From Rhabditophanes sp. KR3021 (Eukaryota; Nematoda; Chromadorea; Rhabditida; Alloionematidae): a DNA stretch of 64,000 bases. Position numbers and translations under genes: made by a program. Positions 1 to 17,840 of this stretch are shown here, in pieces; position 1 is the stretch's first letter, and each line of letters begins with the position of its first letter. Where the stretch lies: NCBI GenBank assembly GCA_963281155.1, contig CAUJLY010000006.1, positions 7,874,001 to 7,938,000 on the forward strand, written 5' to 3'. The notes under the pieces are model-generated. The model was not told the origin of the DNA, did no database searches, and saw only the letters and a program-made list of their open reading frames with translations.

Positions 1-1573
1 AATCGGAAAAATATTTATGGCTTAATCCGATGATTATTTAAAAAAACATATTTAAGGTGATTAGACCAAATATTAAGATCTTTATGTTTCTGACGATATG
101 GCATTTAATAATCTTCATACTTTTCAATTTACTAAATTATCTTTTTAAATCTCAAAATAATAAATGTTTATAGCTTCAAGAAATTGCTCTTTTAACACTT
201 TATTGTACAGCCAATATTTCCATAAAAAATGTAAAAATTCGCGGCATGTTGGTTACCAAGTTAACCAATATATTTTTTAATAATATTTGAAATACGTATA
301 TATCGAAATTTTATTTCTTGCCTACCTAAATTTTATCTCAAATGCAATTTAATATATCTGATTTAGAATAAGCTGTTATACAAAACTCGCTTTAGCGTTT
401 GTGTTTTTAATTTTTTGTGTAAAATAATACTGATGAGCCTGTGAGTATGAATGTGGGAAACTGAGCTAAACTTATAAATAAACCCTAACTGACTTTCTAC
501 ATCATAATACATTATTCTTTTTATAATTAAAAAGTTAACTATATTTAATAACACTTTCACATACTAAAACATTTCTTATTATACTGAATGTGAGTAAGAG
601 TTTTTATTGAATAATTATATTAATATGTCGATGTTTGGAAACTGTTTTGTATTTTTGTATAAATAATAGTATTTGAACCTATGGGACAATAAAAGTTAAT
701 TTAGTGTTCAGCACGACATTTGACTAGTACTGTTTATTATACACAATTTACCTACTAATCATATGTTTAACTAATAATATTTGTAATAATTTAAAAATGA
801 TACTCTTACCCTCAATTACTTTGTCATTATATTAATTTTAGCAATTTGTTTCAAGTTCTTTTGACATAATCACAGTTCTATTAAATGAGTTTGAATTTGA
901 TCATAATGGATCAAATTTCATTTATACCGTCACCTTTAATTTGAAATAGAAATTGAGACTGATATCATGATTTTATTCTTACTCATACATATCCGTTTGT
1001 TCACAATGACTCATTTAACAAAACAAGTTCTGACCAACTAAACTATTTCTTTGATTACAAAACAAAAAAGTTATTATATTAAAAAAAGTCTTTTATAACT
1101 GTTATGATCACACATTCATAAATATATTCAGCTTTTAAATACTAGCTTCTTATTTTCAATATCTTTAACTGAACTTGAAGATTTATGTAAAAACTAATCA
1201 AAATAATTAAATATATATATAATTCCACTATACGCTTATAAAAGCAGCTTCTGACAATTAAGCATACCACATCATATTTTTTAAATCTTCTTATTTTTTT
1301 ATGAATATTGTACTAGGGCAATTTATTATAGTAACACATCAAATCGACGATGATTTTTGTTTTTGCATTACAACAAATATAGCTCTAACATCTGGATAAT
1401 TGGCACTCGCATTATTTAGTCTTTACAATATAGATTAAATTTAAATTGTTTTAAAGTAAATTGCCAAATAACTTACTAAATTCTTGTTCAAATAAATACT
1501 TTAAAAATGATGTAGTCCTTTTATTTATATACATAATTTAATAATAAATCTTGGACTTTATTTGTCAAGTAAT
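1..1573. other. AT-rich intergenic DNA, no gene seen
   Basis: No open frame with protein-like composition and no RNA gene is recognisable here. A 65-codon minus-strand frame at 363-560 looks like chance. Confidence 0.6.
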
Positions 1574-1989
1574 TCAATAATTGAAGGCATCAAAATTAAA
1601 CCTCTCGTTCATACTGAGAGCAACAAATTTAGTAACTTTTTTTAAAAAGAATTATTAAAGGATATGATAACGTCACCTTTGTAGAGGCCGTGAAATTCGA
1701 AACGTTTGATTAATAAATGTAGTAATCTAAATAAATATTCAAATAAGTTATTTGTATTATTGCCATATCAAATTTTTATTTAACTTTATGTAGCATAACT
1801 GAAGTACATAATCTTTTTTTGCAAGTGTCAAAATGTGTTGTATAAAACGATTAAAGGTAAAAATAGAAGGTTATTACCTTTTATGTCATAACCAAACTTT
1901 ATAATCAGGTCAAAACATTCTTTCATAGCTTATTATAGATAACTTTTATTGAGGACGTCTTCTTAACTCACGTCTCTCACAAACGACAT
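1574..1989 (-). CDS. Doubtful three-exon small protein (35 aa), unassigned
   Basis: Three minus-strand pieces join in phase: 1989-1972 (ATG, six codons, then a GTGAGT donor), 1726-1677 (after a TTTATTTAG acceptor, before GTGACG) and 1613-1574 (after GCTCTCAG, ending in TGA). An AATAAA follows 12 nt after the stop (1562-1557). The predicted peptide is hydrophilic, has no signal peptide, and ends FNFDAFNY. I do not recognise it. Exon 2 is also open in a second frame, so this could be chance. A possible minus-strand TATA motif (TATAAATA, near 2155-2165) followed by a GTGAGT donor at about 2100 could be its promoter and leader exon. Confidence 0.2.
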
Positions 1990-2616
1990 TTTGTCAAATT
2001 GTTTTTAAGAGTGGACACACAGTTACAAGTGGAAATAAGTTTGTTCTTACAAACATTCATCAGACTAATTGATATTGTAAATAGTTTAGGGGATACTCAC
2101 TGACCGCTTCAATCACTGCTCCATCTGCAGAGATTATGAATGGACGAATGGTATTTATATATATACTTTTAATCTTTTTTGAGACTAAGTCTAAATGTAC
2201 ATTTTGATAAACTAAATTTGCGGCACTAACTGTAAACTTATATTATTACTTACAATCACTCGTCCTGTATTATCTTTCGAATTAGATATATTAGTCCACG
2301 ACTTGATGACAAATTAATTCCGCAATACCGTGATAGACGGATAGTCTACCTAAGTACTGAATTAGATAAAGTCTGACATTGCGTATAATTACATTCCAAA
2401 ATCTGTTGTTTTCTTTTACCTTGAACAATAAAACCCTTTCACTAGAGTTAGCTACTAGTTCCAATAATAATCTTATGTTAAACACATGTAATTACTGCTG
2501 TAACTTTTATTTTAAATCTTATTACCTTATATTTTGCATATCTAGTATACTAAGATTCTTAATTATTCATTATTTTTTCCTGACTGCTTACTCTAATCAT
2601 CATTTCAGACAAAACA
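1990..2616. promoter_or_regulatory. Upstream region of the prominin-like gene; possible minus-strand TATA element near 2160
   Basis: On the minus strand, TATATATAAATACC at about 2168-2155 is followed by a relatively GC-rich stretch (2098-2150) that ends in a GTGAGT-type donor. This is the arrangement of a core promoter plus a short first exon. It is also the 5' flank of the plus-strand gene that starts at 2617. No coding sequence was assigned. Confidence 0.25.
2601..2608 (+). promoter_or_regulatory. 3' splice acceptor just upstream of the prominin ATG (possible trans-splice site)
   Basis: CATTTCAG ends 8 nt before the ATG at 2617, with no coding exon in phase upstream. Confidence 0.5.
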
Positions 2617-5607
2617 ATGACTAGAATAAAAATATATCTACTAACAATATTTGTGCTTATTGTTTTTATATATACGGGCACAAATGCCATTCAATTTTCA
2701 TCCTATAATGATCAAGAGAAATATTCGTGTTCAAATTTTATTCAACATACAATTGAAGATAAAGCTCTAAGAAGTTTTTACAATATTGTAAATGATGCTG
2801 TTCGACAAATATCAAAACCCTTTCCCCATCAAGGTAAATATCTTTGAGACAATCGTTTTTTGATAAATACATTTTATTACATGTAATTAATGCATAAACG
2901 TATTATTGCTGTATTTTAACATTTTTAATCGCCTTTATTAATTTATTACATTTTCATCTCTATTTTGCAGACATTTTAAGCAACGATGAAATAGATTCTA
3001 TGCCAGAAGGATTATTACATTCTTTACAAACAAAACCGACAAAGTGGATTCAATATATCCAAGGATGGTTAATTTTGATCTTCGTGTTCTTATTTTTAAC
3101 AACCTTTTTTCCTCTTTTGTGGATTATTTTCCGAATTTGTTTGTATTGTTGCAAGGCCGAAGATGGTAGTCGAGACATTTCACGTCACCCAACATTACGC
3201 CGATGGATTCTCAATGTTTTAATAAGTATTTTAGTACTTGTTAAGTTGTAAGTTTTGTTGATTGATTACCATTTTTAATTAAACAAACACAACCCTTTTA
3301 GACTTGTTTGCAGTTCAATTTTCATGAGTTTAGTATATGCAGAATACGGTGCAGACAAACTTCCTGATAGAATTGGTACTTGCTTCAATGATCTTAGTTT
3401 GTATAAGCGAAACACAGACGCAGCATTCAGAACTTTGCTTATTGACAACTTTAAAGAGTTGAATTCATCTTTGGTCACAGCAATTTCTCAAGGAGGAAGT
3501 GATATTGTTGAAAAGGTTAAGAAAAATACTGGAAATTCAGTCCTTGATACAATCAGAAACAAAACTGAAGTAGTTAAAAGATTGGTGAAAGACTTTGAAA
3601 CATTAAACAATTCAACAGAAGAAGCTGCCAAAAATGTTAAAAGATTAAAAAATGAATGGGAAAAGTTTAAACTTGTTACTACCAAGGATTTGCAAGATTG
3701 TATTGAAAGGTATTCAATGCCCGAATCCGGGATCTGCAGAGTTTTTAAAGATCACATGGACACACTCCCTAACCCAATTGGAGGAATTCCAAAAAACATG
3801 ATGCCCAAGGTAATTGAAAAGACTCTCAAAGATTATGAAAGTATCAATTTAATAGAGCACATCAATCGTGTTGAAGTACCTTTTGTAGAACTGGAGCAAA
3901 AAGTTCAGTCCATTTTAGACAATCACAAACACATAGTCTTCAATAAATTAAAAATAGCAGGTGATTATTTGTTTACATTAGCAGAAAGAATAACAACCCA
4001 ACTAAGAATGCTTGATTTTAACAAATATTCTGAAGTAATCCTTCAGCACATCGGACCAAATTCTCAATATCCAGTCATTTTAAAGTACACTTGGGTTGGA
4101 TTTTTATTATTTGCCTCAATTTATGCTTGCAACGTGTTATGTTATGTTTTTGGAATTTTGTATGGAGTATTTGGGAAGAAAGCAGACTTTTATGACACAG
4201 ACTGCTGTAGTAAAACTACAGGAGGTAAATACTTGAAATGGTAAGTGTGTTATGACAAAAAACGCGTTGTTAATCCCATGTTTTAGTGGTGTTTGGATGT
4301 CAATTTTGACGATGACAATACTTTCCATTGTCACGGTAGTTTTAATGCTTCCTGTTACTAATACAAGCAACCTTGTTTGTTTGCCATACAAAGATCCACT
4401 GCAGAGGAATGACATTTTATCGGTACGACTTTTTGTGTTTTTTAATTATTTTTTGTAATCTGGTTTTTTACAGATGTTAGAGCGCATAATTCAAAGGACC
4501 AATCACTCCAGTATTATAGACGGGGAATTTGCAGTTTTAAAAGAGGGGCGGATGCCTTCCGACATCATTCGAGCCTGTGGTCGTAATGAAACTTTTTACA
4601 AAATGTTCGGCCTTGATAACACTTATCATTTTTTGGATCTTTCAACTTACAGGCAAGAGTTTGTTAGCGTAGAAAAAGAATTGGAACTATATACTCAAAA
4701 AATTACTGCACAATACAATTTCAAAGAATTCGTTGACGACCAATTTAAAACCGCCTTAAATTTAATTCCAAATATGATTGATGTCACCAAATGGCAGTCT
4801 GATTTGAACACAGAGAATCTGAAAAAGGTCGTAAATGATATGGAATTAAAAAGTTATATTACAGACTTGACAGGATTCATGAAAACAAACACTTTACCGG
4901 ATAATAATGTAGAAGCAATTAAAAACATGTTAGGCCACTTGGATACTATTGAAAAAGACATAGCAACCCCACTTCGAAACGATCTCAATACTATCATCAA
5001 AAATGTAGATAAATTTTCTTCCGATTTGAATCAGTTAAATGTCAACTTTCAAGACATTCGTGACAAATTAAACAATGCCCAATTAATTATTGTCAAAAAT
5101 ATTCGCCAAGAAGTGTCAGCCTCAGCCAAGGCAATTATTGCTCAATGGAAAAATGATGTGGAGGCATATTTGGTTTATGTAAAACAAAGAATGAATGAGG
5201 ACATTACAACCTGTAGGCCGATCAGTGAAATAGCCAAAGGAACAGTTTCAGCTATTTGCAACCAAGTAATTGATCCCCTGAATGGAATGTGGGCGGCTAT
5301 GATGCTATATATCCTTTTGTCAATACCGATGGTTGTTTTGTGTACAGCAGTAATTAAAAGTTATGCTCCACAACCAATATACGGAGATTGGAAAATGCAA
5401 AAAATAGAAAATCGTTATGCTTCAAATTACCAAAACCCGATTGGTAATGCTTTTGCAACAGATGCCTTTGAAATGAGATATAAAGATCCGTAAGTTACAT
5501 TTTTTATTCTCTCTGATTTAAAATTTAAATTTAGTAATCCATATGGTGCTCCTTCCGAAATATTTCAAACTCAAAATGCAAAAACTTATGGTGGATTTAG
5601 GACTTAA
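2617..5607 (+). CDS. Prominin-like pentaspan membrane glycoprotein
   Basis: Six exons join in phase: 2617-2833, 2971-3247, 3302-4240, 4287-4422, 4474-5489 and 5535-5607, giving about 885 aa, the usual prominin length. The start is the first ATG after an acceptor-like site and opens a signal peptide (MTRIKIYLLTIFVLIVFIYT). The order matches the prominin plan: N-terminal outside segment, TM1 near residues 105-130, a Cys-containing cytoplasmic loop (CLYCC), TM2, a large outside loop rich in helix with NxS/T sites, TM3 and TM4 around another Cys-rich turn (TDCCS), a second large outside loop, TM5 (MWAAMMLYILLSIPMVVL), and a short tail. Family members sit in plasma-membrane protrusions, cilia and microvilli and bind cholesterol. 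That role is family knowledge; the five-pass topology is seen here. Paralogue identity is uncertain. Confidence 0.93.
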
Positions 5608-7880
5608 AAACTAAGCAGTTATATCTTTTTCAAATATTCCTAATCTTCAATTTTGGAACATTCTCATACGGTTATCATGTCTCAATATATTTTAATTCTT
5701 TTCATGTTTTTGTATCAGCATTATCGTTGACTATTTGTAATTGCTTTGATCTTAACGCATATAAATATTATTTTTAACCAAATCTATATCTTGAAAAACA
5801 TTTTGTTTATTTGATCTTACATTCGTAATTTATGACCTAAGAGATTAATGCACATTTTTATTACTTGTCTTAATAATGTCTATCTTCAATGATTATTATA
5901 AAATGGGAGGGTTTCCTTTGCATTTTGATTATATCAAACCCCAAACATTTTATTCTAGAAGGTAGTAACTTTTTCTCTTATTAAAAAATCGAAATAAGGA
6001 GTAACTTTTGAAAAGCACTCGAGTGTACATACCAATTTTAGAAATTAACAAGAGTCTCAATTTGAGTTGGTAAGTGATAATAAAAAACTCGGTACATGAC
6101 AATATGTAGTTAAAGGCAAATAATAATATTACAATTTTAATGGATTTTAATTCAATAATTGTAGATAAATATTTACACACAAATTGAAAATATATTGTTA
6201 TATTTTAAAGGGTAATTTTAGCATAACCCTACGAGTAAAATATTTGATGATTTGAGTTCTTTTGTAAAGTTGTTGTGGTTACATAAACAATGCACCAAAA
6301 ATACCTTTGGCGTTAAGTCTGTTGTATATGACATTTAGTATTTGTTTTTTGTCTTCAAATACAAATTTCATGTTTTATTAACCGTCATTTTATGGTATAA
6401 TTTATGATAACTTTATGATGATCAACTGCTCAATAGTTAGATAACAGTTTGTCTTTGAGCAATCATCTTTATATGACACAAAAGGTTTTATTTATGCAGG
6501 TAGTGATTGTGTTACTGATCAACAATAATTTGGTATTAATTTGCTATTTATTAACACCCATTTTTCGTGTTAATTATGTTTAATTTATTTAACCACATAG
6601 ACCAATTTTTCCTATAGAATTAGGTACGCGTGATTTGAGTGTACATGTATGGAGATAAACTTTTTAATATTGCAATATATTACAATACTACTTCATTATA
6701 ATAAAAAACTTTAAATTTATTATTAACTGGTTTCTATTATCTTTTTATCAAAATCAAAAGAGTACACTTATTTTTATTATCACTCGGTCTGACCAATGTT
6801 GCCGTTAAAGGAATGTTTGCTATAGATGATAGTTTACATGACGATACAGGTACTACGACCATGAATATTTATACTCCATTTAACTTAAATATTTAATACA
6901 TAATGATTAATTCAGCTTTAGCAAAATAACGACAACTAAACTTTTAATTCATTGATCATTTGACTGTAGCCATGGTTTAGAGTGTAAAAAATGAATCCAT
7001 CACTCATGATGGTAACAAACAAAACTTCGTCACTTTTTGATTAACTTCTAGATGCTCTTAAAAAGATGCCGCTTACTGATATACAATTTTAGCACAAACC
7101 AATTTATTTTAAATTATTTTTAAACATATCTATCATTTATTATAGTACCCCAGAACATCTCCTATTGTGTGATGATAATTTTTCCTTTCAAAAAGATAAT
7201 GGTATCAAAATATTTGTATACAATTTTTTTCTAGACAAAAAGTAGTCATATTATGGTGCATTATTCCTCAATTTGTTGTGACTACAAAAAAAGTAACACC
7301 ATTAATTATAGTAACTTCATATTCTTTCACCACCCCCAATCAAGGTTATTATTCAATTGTTGATGCTTGAGGTAATCCAAATTGCCCTATCAATAATGCT
7401 TGCCTTATAATAAGTTTATGATTATCAAGTCTATTCGCTGGAAAAATATAATTATTCGCGGGATACAGTGTGTCTATCTTTTGAAAAAGAAACACAAACA
7501 ATCTGTTTATTTTTACGGCCATTATTCACGATATTCTATTTTATAAACTATATTTTTACTTTGTTAACCAATTTCAATTAACTTGCTTGATCACAAAGTT
7601 AACAAATTTTTGTATGTCCAACCTTTTTGATTAAAATCTTCTACAACATTTTTTTGCCTTCTATCATTACCAGACATTTTGTTAGGAAGATGACAAAAAG
7701 ATTTTGATGTAAACATTTATTTTGGAATTTGAGGATAATATTATTTTAAATAATTTTTATACACCTTTACAATTTATAACCCCTTTTTTATTCCTCCCCT
7801 CGATTTAAATAGCTTTAATGATTATTGTCATAATAACAAAAATGTATACAATATTTGACAATTAAAATGGCTGCTTTTGT
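5608..7880. other. Intergenic region, no gene supported
   Basis: About 2.3 kb of AT-rich sequence between the prominin and SLC6 genes. Around 6780-6870 both strands are open for about 40 codons, so no coding direction can be defended. Confidence 0.55.
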
Positions 7881-7887
7881 CTTTTAG
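7881..7887 (+). promoter_or_regulatory. 3' splice acceptor 27 nt upstream of the SLC6 ATG (possible trans-splice site)
   Basis: CTTTTAG preceded by T-rich sequence. The ATG is at 7915. Confidence 0.45.
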
Positions 7888-7914
7888 CATCCATTTCTAC
7901 AACATAGATTGACA

Positions 7915-10221
7915 ATGCCAGCTAGTGGCAAGGGGGAGCATTCATTACTTCCTACGAGTGATGTAGAAGTTAAATTTGTTCCTATTGATCAAAATGAAAA
8001 GGAAATCGTCAAACATGTGGATGATGTTGACCGTGGACAATGGACTGGGCCCTTCGACTTTCTAATGAGCATGATTGCATATGCAGTTGGTTTAGGTATA
8101 GAAGATTGACTTAAAGCATATTAACGTAAATTGTTTAGGCAACGTGTGGCGCTTTCCCTACCTGTGTTTCAAAAATGGTGGAGGATCCTTTTTGGTCGTT
8201 TATTTTATCTTTTTTGTTCTTGCTGCGGTTCCTATCTTTTTGATGGAAGTCACCATAGGGCAATATTTACAACGTGGAGCAATGGAAATGTGGAATATGT
8301 GCCCATTGTTTAAGGGAGTAGGAATCGGAAATGTTGTTATTGCCTTCATGTGTATCTCTTACTTTTGCGTAATCGTCGCATGGGCCATGTTTTATTTGAT
8401 TAATTCTATGTCTTCAACTTTCCCTTGGGAAACTTGTGGCAATTATTGGTAAGTAGTTTTTGGCAAAAGTTTAAAAATTATTAATATTTAGGAACAATGA
8501 GCAATGTATAAATGGAAAAGAATCTTACGAAAATATGACTGCTATAGCATCAAGCTTGTCCAAGAAAGGACTTCAATCCGAAACTTCAGTTGAGCAATTT
8601 TGGGAGCGTAGAGTTTTGCAACAAACTGACTCGATGTCTGAATTTGGTGGAATTCAATGGGAATTATTTGGTCTCATGTTTATCGCTTGGTTGATTGTTT
8701 ATTTTGCCTTGTGGAAGGGAATTACTCAAGCTAGGAAATTCGTTTACTTCTGTGCATTGTTTCCTTACTTCTTACTCTTCGTACTTTTGGTTAGGGGGCT
8801 AACTCTGCCAGGAGCTTCTGTTGGGATTTCTTATTATTTGACTCCAAATATGAGTAAAATGATGGATAGTGCCGTTTGGAAAGACGCTGGTTGTCAGGTA
8901 AGACCTGTTTTAAAGCATTTTCATCATTTTTATTCTACTTCACTTTGACATTAAATCTTTACTTGATATTAAATTACGTAATGTTAATTAATCTTATGTG
9001 ATTTTGCAAACTTTCACAAACTAATTATTTTCATTTACAGGTTTGCTACAGTTACGGAATTGGGTATGTTTAATATAAGTTTTTTGATTAGCGTGTTTAA
9101 AACTAATAATTTGATGTATTTATTTTTACAATACTCATTTGAGTGTAAAGACCTTGTAACCGTGTTACAATACGTATATTCTTAAGTGTATTTTTAGGGA
9201 TACACATAAGTAAAACTAAAGTAAAAGACAAATGTAGCTTGATACAAGTTTTAAAAGTTCAAAAATCTTACACCTCCTTTATAGTTTCGGCGCATTAATT
9301 GCATTAGGTTCGCACAACAAATTCAACCACAATTGCTTCCGTGATGCATTCGTTATGTGCTTCATCAATGGCGGAACAAGTATTTTGGCTGGATTTGTCG
9401 TTTTCTCAATTCTTGGATACATGTCTGTTATTTCAAACAAAGACATCGCCGACATTGTCAAACCTGGTGTAGGATTGGCCTTCTTGGCATATCCTGAAGT
9501 AGCCTCGAATCTACCTTTCAAGCAAATTTGGGCAGTATTATTCTTTTTAATGATTATAATCTTAGGATTAGACAGTCAAGTTTGTATGATGGAAGGCTTA
9601 TTCACGGCACTCGAAGATGCTTTCCCAACAGTTTTAAGAAAACATAAGAAAGTATCTCTGGGGATTACATGCTTGATTTTCTTCATAATAGGTATACCTA
9701 TGGTTACTTACTCTGGAGCGCATTGGTTAACGTTAGTTGATGCTTATGGAGCATCTGGCATAGCTTTATTATTTGTAGTATTTTTTGAAGTAGTTGGACT
9801 TTCATGGGGTTTCGGAGCGGACAAAATTCGCAAAGCTTTAAATGAAATGATTGGCATACGTCCTTCCAGAATCTGGAACGTCATGTGGAAATTCTGTTCA
9901 CCCACAGTAACAATGTTACTATTTATCTTCTGTATTATCATGTATCATCCACTTAAATATCCAAATGGAAAAGATTTCCCTGTTTGGGCTGAAATACTTG
10001 GATTCATGTTGTCATCATGTTCGATGGTTGTCATTCCTGGATACGCTATTTATTATTTGTTCGTCAAAAATAGACATCTCACTTTCAAAGAAAGACTTCA
10101 CAAAGGTCTTCATCCACCATCAAACGCATTCGCACACGTAAATACTACTCCCTATCACCCTGGAGAGGAAATGGATTTTATCGATAATGAGCAAAGAAAA
10201 CGTTTAAGAAACGCCAAATAA
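7915..10221 (+). CDS. SLC6 sodium/chloride-dependent neurotransmitter transporter, GABA-transporter type
   Basis: Five exons, 7915-8095, 8139-8448, 8492-8897, 9041-9063 and 9285-10221, join in phase to 618 aa, typical for SLC6. Two introns are only 43 nt, and exon 4 is a 23-nt microexon. The first ATG in frame is 7915. Twelve membrane segments are evident. TM1 carries the signature GLGNVWRFPYLC with a glycine where monoamine carriers have aspartate, which argues against a dopamine or serotonin transporter. TM8 reads LGLDSQVC, and the TM5-6 region FGALIALGSHN and LAFLAYPE match GABA-type carriers. The long second outside loop has CGNYW...C, the usual disulfide pair. It is expected to import GABA or a related amino acid (taurine, betaine or creatine are alternatives) with Na and Cl at the plasma membrane. 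A poly(A) signal follows at 10404. Confidence 0.94.
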
Positions 10222-10403
10222 TGAATCTACATCAAATATATTATTTCCTATTTTTAATTTGACGATATATAAATCATTATCCCAGATTACTATTGTGCTG
10301 AAACAACCAATTTTTTCATTTAATTTTACAATTCAATTTTCAATCATTAACTTCTAATCATCAATTTCAATTAATTTTCTTCAATGTATTTCGAACATAT
10401 TAA

Positions 10404-10409
10404 AATAAA
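10404..10409 (+). terminator. AATAAA poly(A) signal for the SLC6 gene
   Basis: An exact AATAAA 183 nt after the stop codon at 10221. Confidence 0.5.
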
Positions 10410-10898
10410 AAGTAACTGAAATGTATCTTTAATATACAAATACTTGGTAAAAGTGATTATCTGCATTTACTGATATCAAGATATGAAAGAGTAGTTAAAA
10501 AACTTTATGTGGAGATGAAAAGTTTAAGTCTTTTATATCCATGAAACACAGACGATAATATTAATAAACGTGATTTTTCAGACTAGAATAATATTAAATA
10601 AGAGTGATTTGACAAGCTATACATCTAAAAGTTTAACTTTCTTGATTAAAAACTTTTTTAACTTTGATAAATTTGCTTTTCGACAATTCTCATAAAACTA
10701 CTATCTAAATGTATACGGCTATCAAGTAGTTTTATTTATATTAATGATGGTTTGGATTATTTTACTAGATTCGAGATACGATTTTTTAAGGAGCAAAATA
10801 AGTATAAAAGTTCATTGCGAAGTGGATAATATTGACATTATTCAATTTGAATTATTCTCTTCTGATTTACTACAATATTGTTTCAATCTGCATCTTAA

Positions 10899-10904
10899 GT
10901 TTAG
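10899..10904 (+). promoter_or_regulatory. 3' splice acceptor 9 nt upstream of the TH ATG (possible trans-splice site)
   Basis: GTTTAG followed by ACAAACACT and then the ATG at 10914. The leader resembles that of the prominin gene (ACAAAACA before its ATG). Confidence 0.5.
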
Positions 10905-10913
10905 ACAAACACT

Positions 10914-12546
10914 ATGACTTCCGTCAAAAAAATTGAATCTTGTGAGGTAATACTAATGCGGTATTTACAATTCATTTAAAATTATTTATAAACATAAGTG
11001 CTACATAAATATATGTAAATCACTTAATTTATGTTGAATCTATTAATTTAATTTTGTTTTTTTAGAAACCAGATTCTTGTTTTGAAAAGCATCAAGCCGA
11101 TTTACTTTACTTACACAATTCGAATGAAGATCATTTTAATGGAAACAAAAAATCAACCAAATTTTGTGAGATTCTAAATGAAAGTGATGCACAAATTCTC
11201 CATGACTCTAATGACTGTGACAACATTGTGGTCAAATTATCTTTCAATATAGTAAACCCATGCGTCACTTACTTTTTAAGTATCGTCTCATACTTTTGCT
11301 CCTTTAATGTGATCATTGTAAGATTTGAAAATGTGGGAAAAGATATAAAAATAGAGGGACAATTGGATGGAATATTTGAGATGATTGTTGAATGCAAATC
11401 TTCTAAGAAACAAGTTTTAAAAGCTTTTGAAGCAATTTACCACAATGAACCTATTCAAAAAATTGGGATTGAAAAAGTTGTTGATGGAAACTTAGAAACA
11501 CCATGGTTTCCAAGGCATATTAGTGATATCGATAAATGCATGCATGTTGTGACAAAATATGAGCCAACAGAAGATCCCAAGCATCCAGGTATTCATAATT
11601 TGAATACTATCGTATTTAACATATTAATTTTCCAGGTTACCAAGATCAAGTTTATATTGACAGAAGAGCAGAGTTGAACAGAGTTGCTAACAGTTACAAA
11701 TATGGTGACAAAATTCCTCATGTTGACTATACTGAGGGTGAACATAAATTATGGGGTGTTTGTTACGAAACCTTGAAAAAATTAATGAACTCATATTGTT
11801 GCAAAGAATATCGAGAAAACATTAAAATGTTAGAAGATGAAGGAATCATTAAAGCAGACAAAATTCCTCAAATTGCCGATTTGAGTGTTTATTTGAGATC
11901 AAAGACCGGCTTTCAACTTCGTCCTTGTGGTGGATTACTTTCAGCAAGAGACTTTTTGGCCTCATTAGCATTTAGAGTCTTTCAAACGACTCAATACACT
12001 AGACATCCAAAGGCACCTCATCACTCTCCCGAACCAGACGTAATTCATGAAATTCTAGGTCATGTACCAATGTTCGCCGATCCATACATTGCTCAAATTT
12101 CACAAGAAATCGGCTTACTTTCGTTGGGTGCGAAAGATGACCAAATTGAGAAATTATCTACAATCTATTGGTTTATCATTGAGTTTGGATTGTGTCAAGA
12201 AAACGGCAAACTGAAAGCTATTGGTGCAGGACTTATTTCGGCCTACGGTGAATTACTTCATGCATGCGCAGAAACAACTAGTCACCAACCATTTGTTCCT
12301 GAGGTTACAGCCGTAACCAAATATGATGATAGTCATTATCAACCAGTGTATTTTGTCACCGAATCATTAAAGGATGCTTTTATCAAGGTAAAGAAGTATG
12401 CAAAGTCATTTAAAAAGCCTTTTATTACAACATACAATCCTTATATCGATACAGTTCAAGTCACAATGAGAAAAGATGCAATTGAAAATAAGAAAGCTAA
12501 TATTAGTATTATGATTGAAGAATTGCATGATTTATTTGCAAATTAA
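10914..12546 (+). CDS. TH: Tyrosine 3-monooxygenase (tyrosine hydroxylase)
   Basis: Three exons, 10914-10946, 11066-11588 and 11636-12546, join in phase to 488 aa, close to animal TH. The enzyme converts tyrosine to L-DOPA using Fe(II), tetrahydrobiopterin and oxygen, the committed step to dopamine. An ACT-like regulatory region precedes the catalytic domain, which begins at PWFPRHISDIDKC. Iron ligands are His323 and His328 in HEILGH and Glu368 in YWFIIEFGLC, with the 5- and 40-residue spacing of rat TH. TGFQLRP, LLSARDFLASLAFRVFQ, HSPEPD, IEKLSTIYWF and VTKYEP agree with TH rather than with phenylalanine or tryptophan hydroxylase. A C-terminal coiled-coil tetramerisation helix is present. 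Oddity: residues about 74-97 are T-rich and hydrophobic, and look like an intron that cannot be removed in phase. Confidence 0.95.
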
Positions 12547-12978
12547 ACATATAGTCTGTTTCAACAATAAAATAACGCATTTTCATTAAATTCACTCTGT
12601 ATTTATGGAAAATGTTTTTAATTCTAAATAAATCCCTCTATTCGTGCGTATACAAAGCTTCTCATTAAATCATATTACAAAGAATGAGTAGACGAACGAG
12701 TAGACTGAAGCATGTAATTATAATTCAAAAGTACAATACTGTTTTTTAACATTAATGATAAAATATATACGATTAGCAGGATAGATAATTTAACACTTTA
12801 TTTACTTTGTTTAGTTAGTTATGAAAGACAATTTTTTAGAATAAAATATTAAAATTATCACGGGAACAAATATATGTATAGATATTGTGCGTCTATTTAA
12901 CAGGGCGACAGACGCTTATTAATAAATATTGTTTCTACAAACAGAATAATTTGCATTTAAATATATTAGGTAATTATT
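12547..12978. other. Convergent 3' UTR region of TH and the myosin gene
   Basis: The two genes end facing each other 432 nt apart. Nothing else is seen. Confidence 0.7.
12566..12571 (+). terminator. AATAAA poly(A) signal for TH
   Basis: Starts 20 nt after the TH stop codon. Confidence 0.6.
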
Positions 12979-17827
<4,849 letters not shown>

Positions 17828-17840
17828 TTTCGTCTGGTTT

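Larger units (their letters stand above)
10222..10913. other. Intergenic region between the SLC6 and TH genes
   Basis: It contains the SLC6 3' UTR and the TH upstream region. No gene is seen. Confidence 0.6.

Noticed and set aside
6780..6870. Signal-peptide-like frame on plus strand and 41-codon ORF on minus strand
   Set aside because: Both strands are open and neither has a consistent start plus splice continuation.
7915..10221. SLC6 gene as a dopamine transporter, given its TH neighbour
   Set aside because: TM1 has Gly (AVGLGNVW) where monoamine transporters carry the amine-binding Asp, and other blocks match GABA-type carriers.
10914..12546. Tryptophan or phenylalanine hydroxylase
   Set aside because: Several blocks (TGFQLRP, LLSARDFLASLAF, HSPEPD, VTKYEP, IEKLSTIYWF) are those of tyrosine hydroxylase.
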